From Candidatus Cloacimonadota bacterium (GTDB lineage Bacteria; Cloacimonadota; Cloacimonadia; Cloacimonadales; TCS61), in contig DAOUTP010000098.1 of NCBI GenBank assembly GCA_030626645.1, forward strand, positions 1-6,727: a stretch of DNA of 6,727 bases, written 5' to 3'. Position numbers and translations under genes: made by a program. Position 1 is the stretch's first letter. The number at the start of each line of letters is the position of its first letter. Under the pieces are notes generated by a model. The model was not told the DNA's origin, made no database searches, and saw nothing but the letters and a program-made list of their open reading frames with translations. Shown here in pieces: positions 5,439 to 6,727 of this stretch.

Positions 5439-6727
5439 ATGAAAATTACAAAAGTTTTATTAAGCATAGCCATATTGGGATTGGTTATGAATTTGAGTGC
5501 AAGTGTAAGGATCAATGGATTAGGTAGCTATTTTGAATATCTAATTCCGGATACTGAAACAGATATTGAACTGTTCCCTTCTCACCTCAGTGAGTACAAT
5601 AGTAAATACGTTCAGTTTATTAAGAATGGCGCTTCACAAAATTATAATGGTTTCAATGCAAGAAACATCAATTTCAGCATAATGCCTCTTGCTAAAAAAC
5701 TAAGTTTTAAAATCAATGCGGATATTGCCAGTAATGATAGCGAACCACGCATTTATCTGGATGAAATTCATAACTATTATGGCAACTCAACATATTTTAG
5801 TGGCTATGAATATGGAGCTATTCTGATTACTAATATATTATCCTATGAATTATCAGATAGCTTTCAACTGGGCGGCTTCTTCAAGTATGGAACAAACTGG
5901 AAAGAAAATGTACTAGATGAATTGGAAATTGAAGATCCTGATTATATAATCTATGAAGATATAGAAGATATTGATTATGACAATGATTATCTCTCAACCG
6001 GGATTAATTTCAGTTTGGCATCAAGTTTCAAAACCGATATCACACTAATTTATTCAAAGAATGAAATTGAAGATTTTTACCTGGAAAAACGCGATTATGA
6101 GAGTTTCAATTCCTACAACTACGGGCTTTATTCTCATCGATATATACGTGAAAATTCTAATAATTTCGAATGTGAAACAGAAGATATGGGAGCTACTGTC
6201 TTGTTGGAAAGTGAAGGCACCGAGTCAGTAAATCGCTTTTTCCTAGAATCACATTTTATTAAACAATCATCGAATTATCAATATTTTAATTCCTATCATA
6301 ATTTGGATTATTATGATAATGAATTGGACTATGTACGTAAAGATGTCATAGAAGAATTAAAAGTGGAAGAGATGGAAATTTATACCACCGCTATAGGATT
6401 CGGAAAAGTTATAACCAAGGATAAATGGAATATATCCTATGGTGCAAAATTATCTGGAATGTATGGTGAAACAGTGCGAGATGAATCCTATTATAGTTTT
6501 GATTATTACCAAAATATTGATCCTGATACCACTTACACGGATTCTACGATTACAAATGGAGAGAATAATTTTGAAATCAATGATTGGAAGGTAGCAATAG
6601 AAGTCCCCTTCGGTGTGAGTTATGAATTAAACAAGGTTGTTCAATTATTCGGTGGAATGGGCTTAAAATTAATTAGGCAGGAACTTGAATATTTCGAGGA
6701 TAATGAATTCAGTAGATGGGAAACTGA
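5439..6727 (+). CDS. Probable outer-membrane beta-barrel protein (partial)
   Basis: The frame is open from ATG 5439 to the window end (429 codons plus 2 bases) without a stop, so the C-terminus is missing. Residues 1-21 form a signal peptide (MKITK, hydrophobic core, NLSA). The mature protein lacks long hydrophobic helices and is rich in Tyr, Asn, Asp, Glu and Ser. It has many alternating amphipathic stretches typical of barrel strands, such as NFSIMPLAKKLSFKINADI, YELSDSFQLGGFFKYG and YLSTGINFSLASSF, separated by polar loops. The loop at about 161-184 is strongly acidic, with 12 Asp/Glu of 24. The N-terminal GLGSYFEYLIPDTETDIELF segment recalls the start of poorly characterised barrels in the Bacteroidota/Cloacimonadota style. 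I do not recognise a named family. It would sit in the outer membrane; a periplasmic or surface beta-protein is the alternative. Confidence 0.6.
   Translation, partial: MKITKVLLSIAILGLVMNLSASVRINGLGSYFEYLIPDTETDIELFPSHLSEYNSKYVQFIKNGASQNYNGFNARNINFSIMPLAKKLSFKINADIASNDSEPRIYLDEIHNYYGNSTYFSGYEYGAILITNILSYELSDSFQLGGFFKYGTNWKENVLDELEIEDPDYIIYEDIEDIDYDNDYLSTGINFSLASSFKTDITLIYSKNEIEDFYLEKRDYESFNSYNYGLYSHRYIRENSNNFECETEDMGATVLLESEGTESVNRFFLESHFIKQSSNYQYFNSYHNLDYYDNELDYVRKDVIEELKVEEMEIYTTAIGFGKVITKDKWNISYGAKLSGMYGETVRDESYYSFDYYQNIDPDTTYTDSTITNGENNFEINDWKVAIEVPFGVSYELNKVVQLFGGMGLKLIRQELEYFEDNEFSRWET

Noticed and set aside
1..6727. CRISPR arrays, tRNA or rRNA genes, insertion sequences, prophage genes
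   Set aside because: No direct repeat array, cloverleaf, rRNA-like segment, transposase or phage protein was seen on either strand.

Overview
The window looks like an AT-rich (roughly one third G+C, estimated by eye) genome segment from a diderm bacterium. Bacterial features are strong Shine-Dalgarno sites of the AGGAG type, two Sec-type signal peptides, an ABC exporter start, a divergent PAP2 (YuiD-like) protein and a probable outer-membrane beta-barrel protein. The overall gene style fits a deep-branching candidate phylum such as Cloacimonadota. That assignment is an inference from protein style, not from a marker gene, since no rRNA or tRNA is present.

The centre of interest is a two-gene unit, gatE then gatD (minus strand, 3791 to 421, 4-base ATGA overlap). 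It encodes an archaeal-type Glu-tRNA(Gln) amidotransferase. GatDE is classically described as an archaeal enzyme, whereas bacteria normally use GatCAB or GlnRS. Both subunits look intact: GatD has the N-terminal GatD domain plus all asparaginase catalytic residues, and GatE has the cradle, the AspRS-like GAD insertion and the helical/YqeY tail. GatE also has a lysine-rich N-terminal extension of about 30 residues.

Layout. 1-213 (minus): N-terminus of an ABC exporter, running off the window. 214-420: intergenic, mostly filled by a 97-base imperfect inverted repeat (233-329) that looks like a REP/MITE-type element. 421-1803 (minus): gatD. 1800-3791 (minus): gatE. 3897-4343 (minus): divergent PAP2 family membrane protein. 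4452-4634 (minus): 60-residue zinc-ribbon membrane protein starting at TTG. 4692-5246 (minus): exported chalcone isomerase-like protein. 5247-5438: divergent promoter region. 5439-6727 (plus): probable outer-membrane beta-barrel protein, cut by the window end.

The five complete minus-strand genes (5246 down to 421) are co-oriented with gaps of about 57, 108, 105 and -4 bases. They could form one loose transcription unit, although the gaps of about 100 bases before the PAP2 gene and gatE leave room for internal promoters. Only gatE and gatD are clearly coupled in function: GatD releases ammonia from an amide donor, and GatE activates Glu-tRNA(Gln) and transfers the ammonia. The other genes concern the envelope and have no visible link to tRNA charging.
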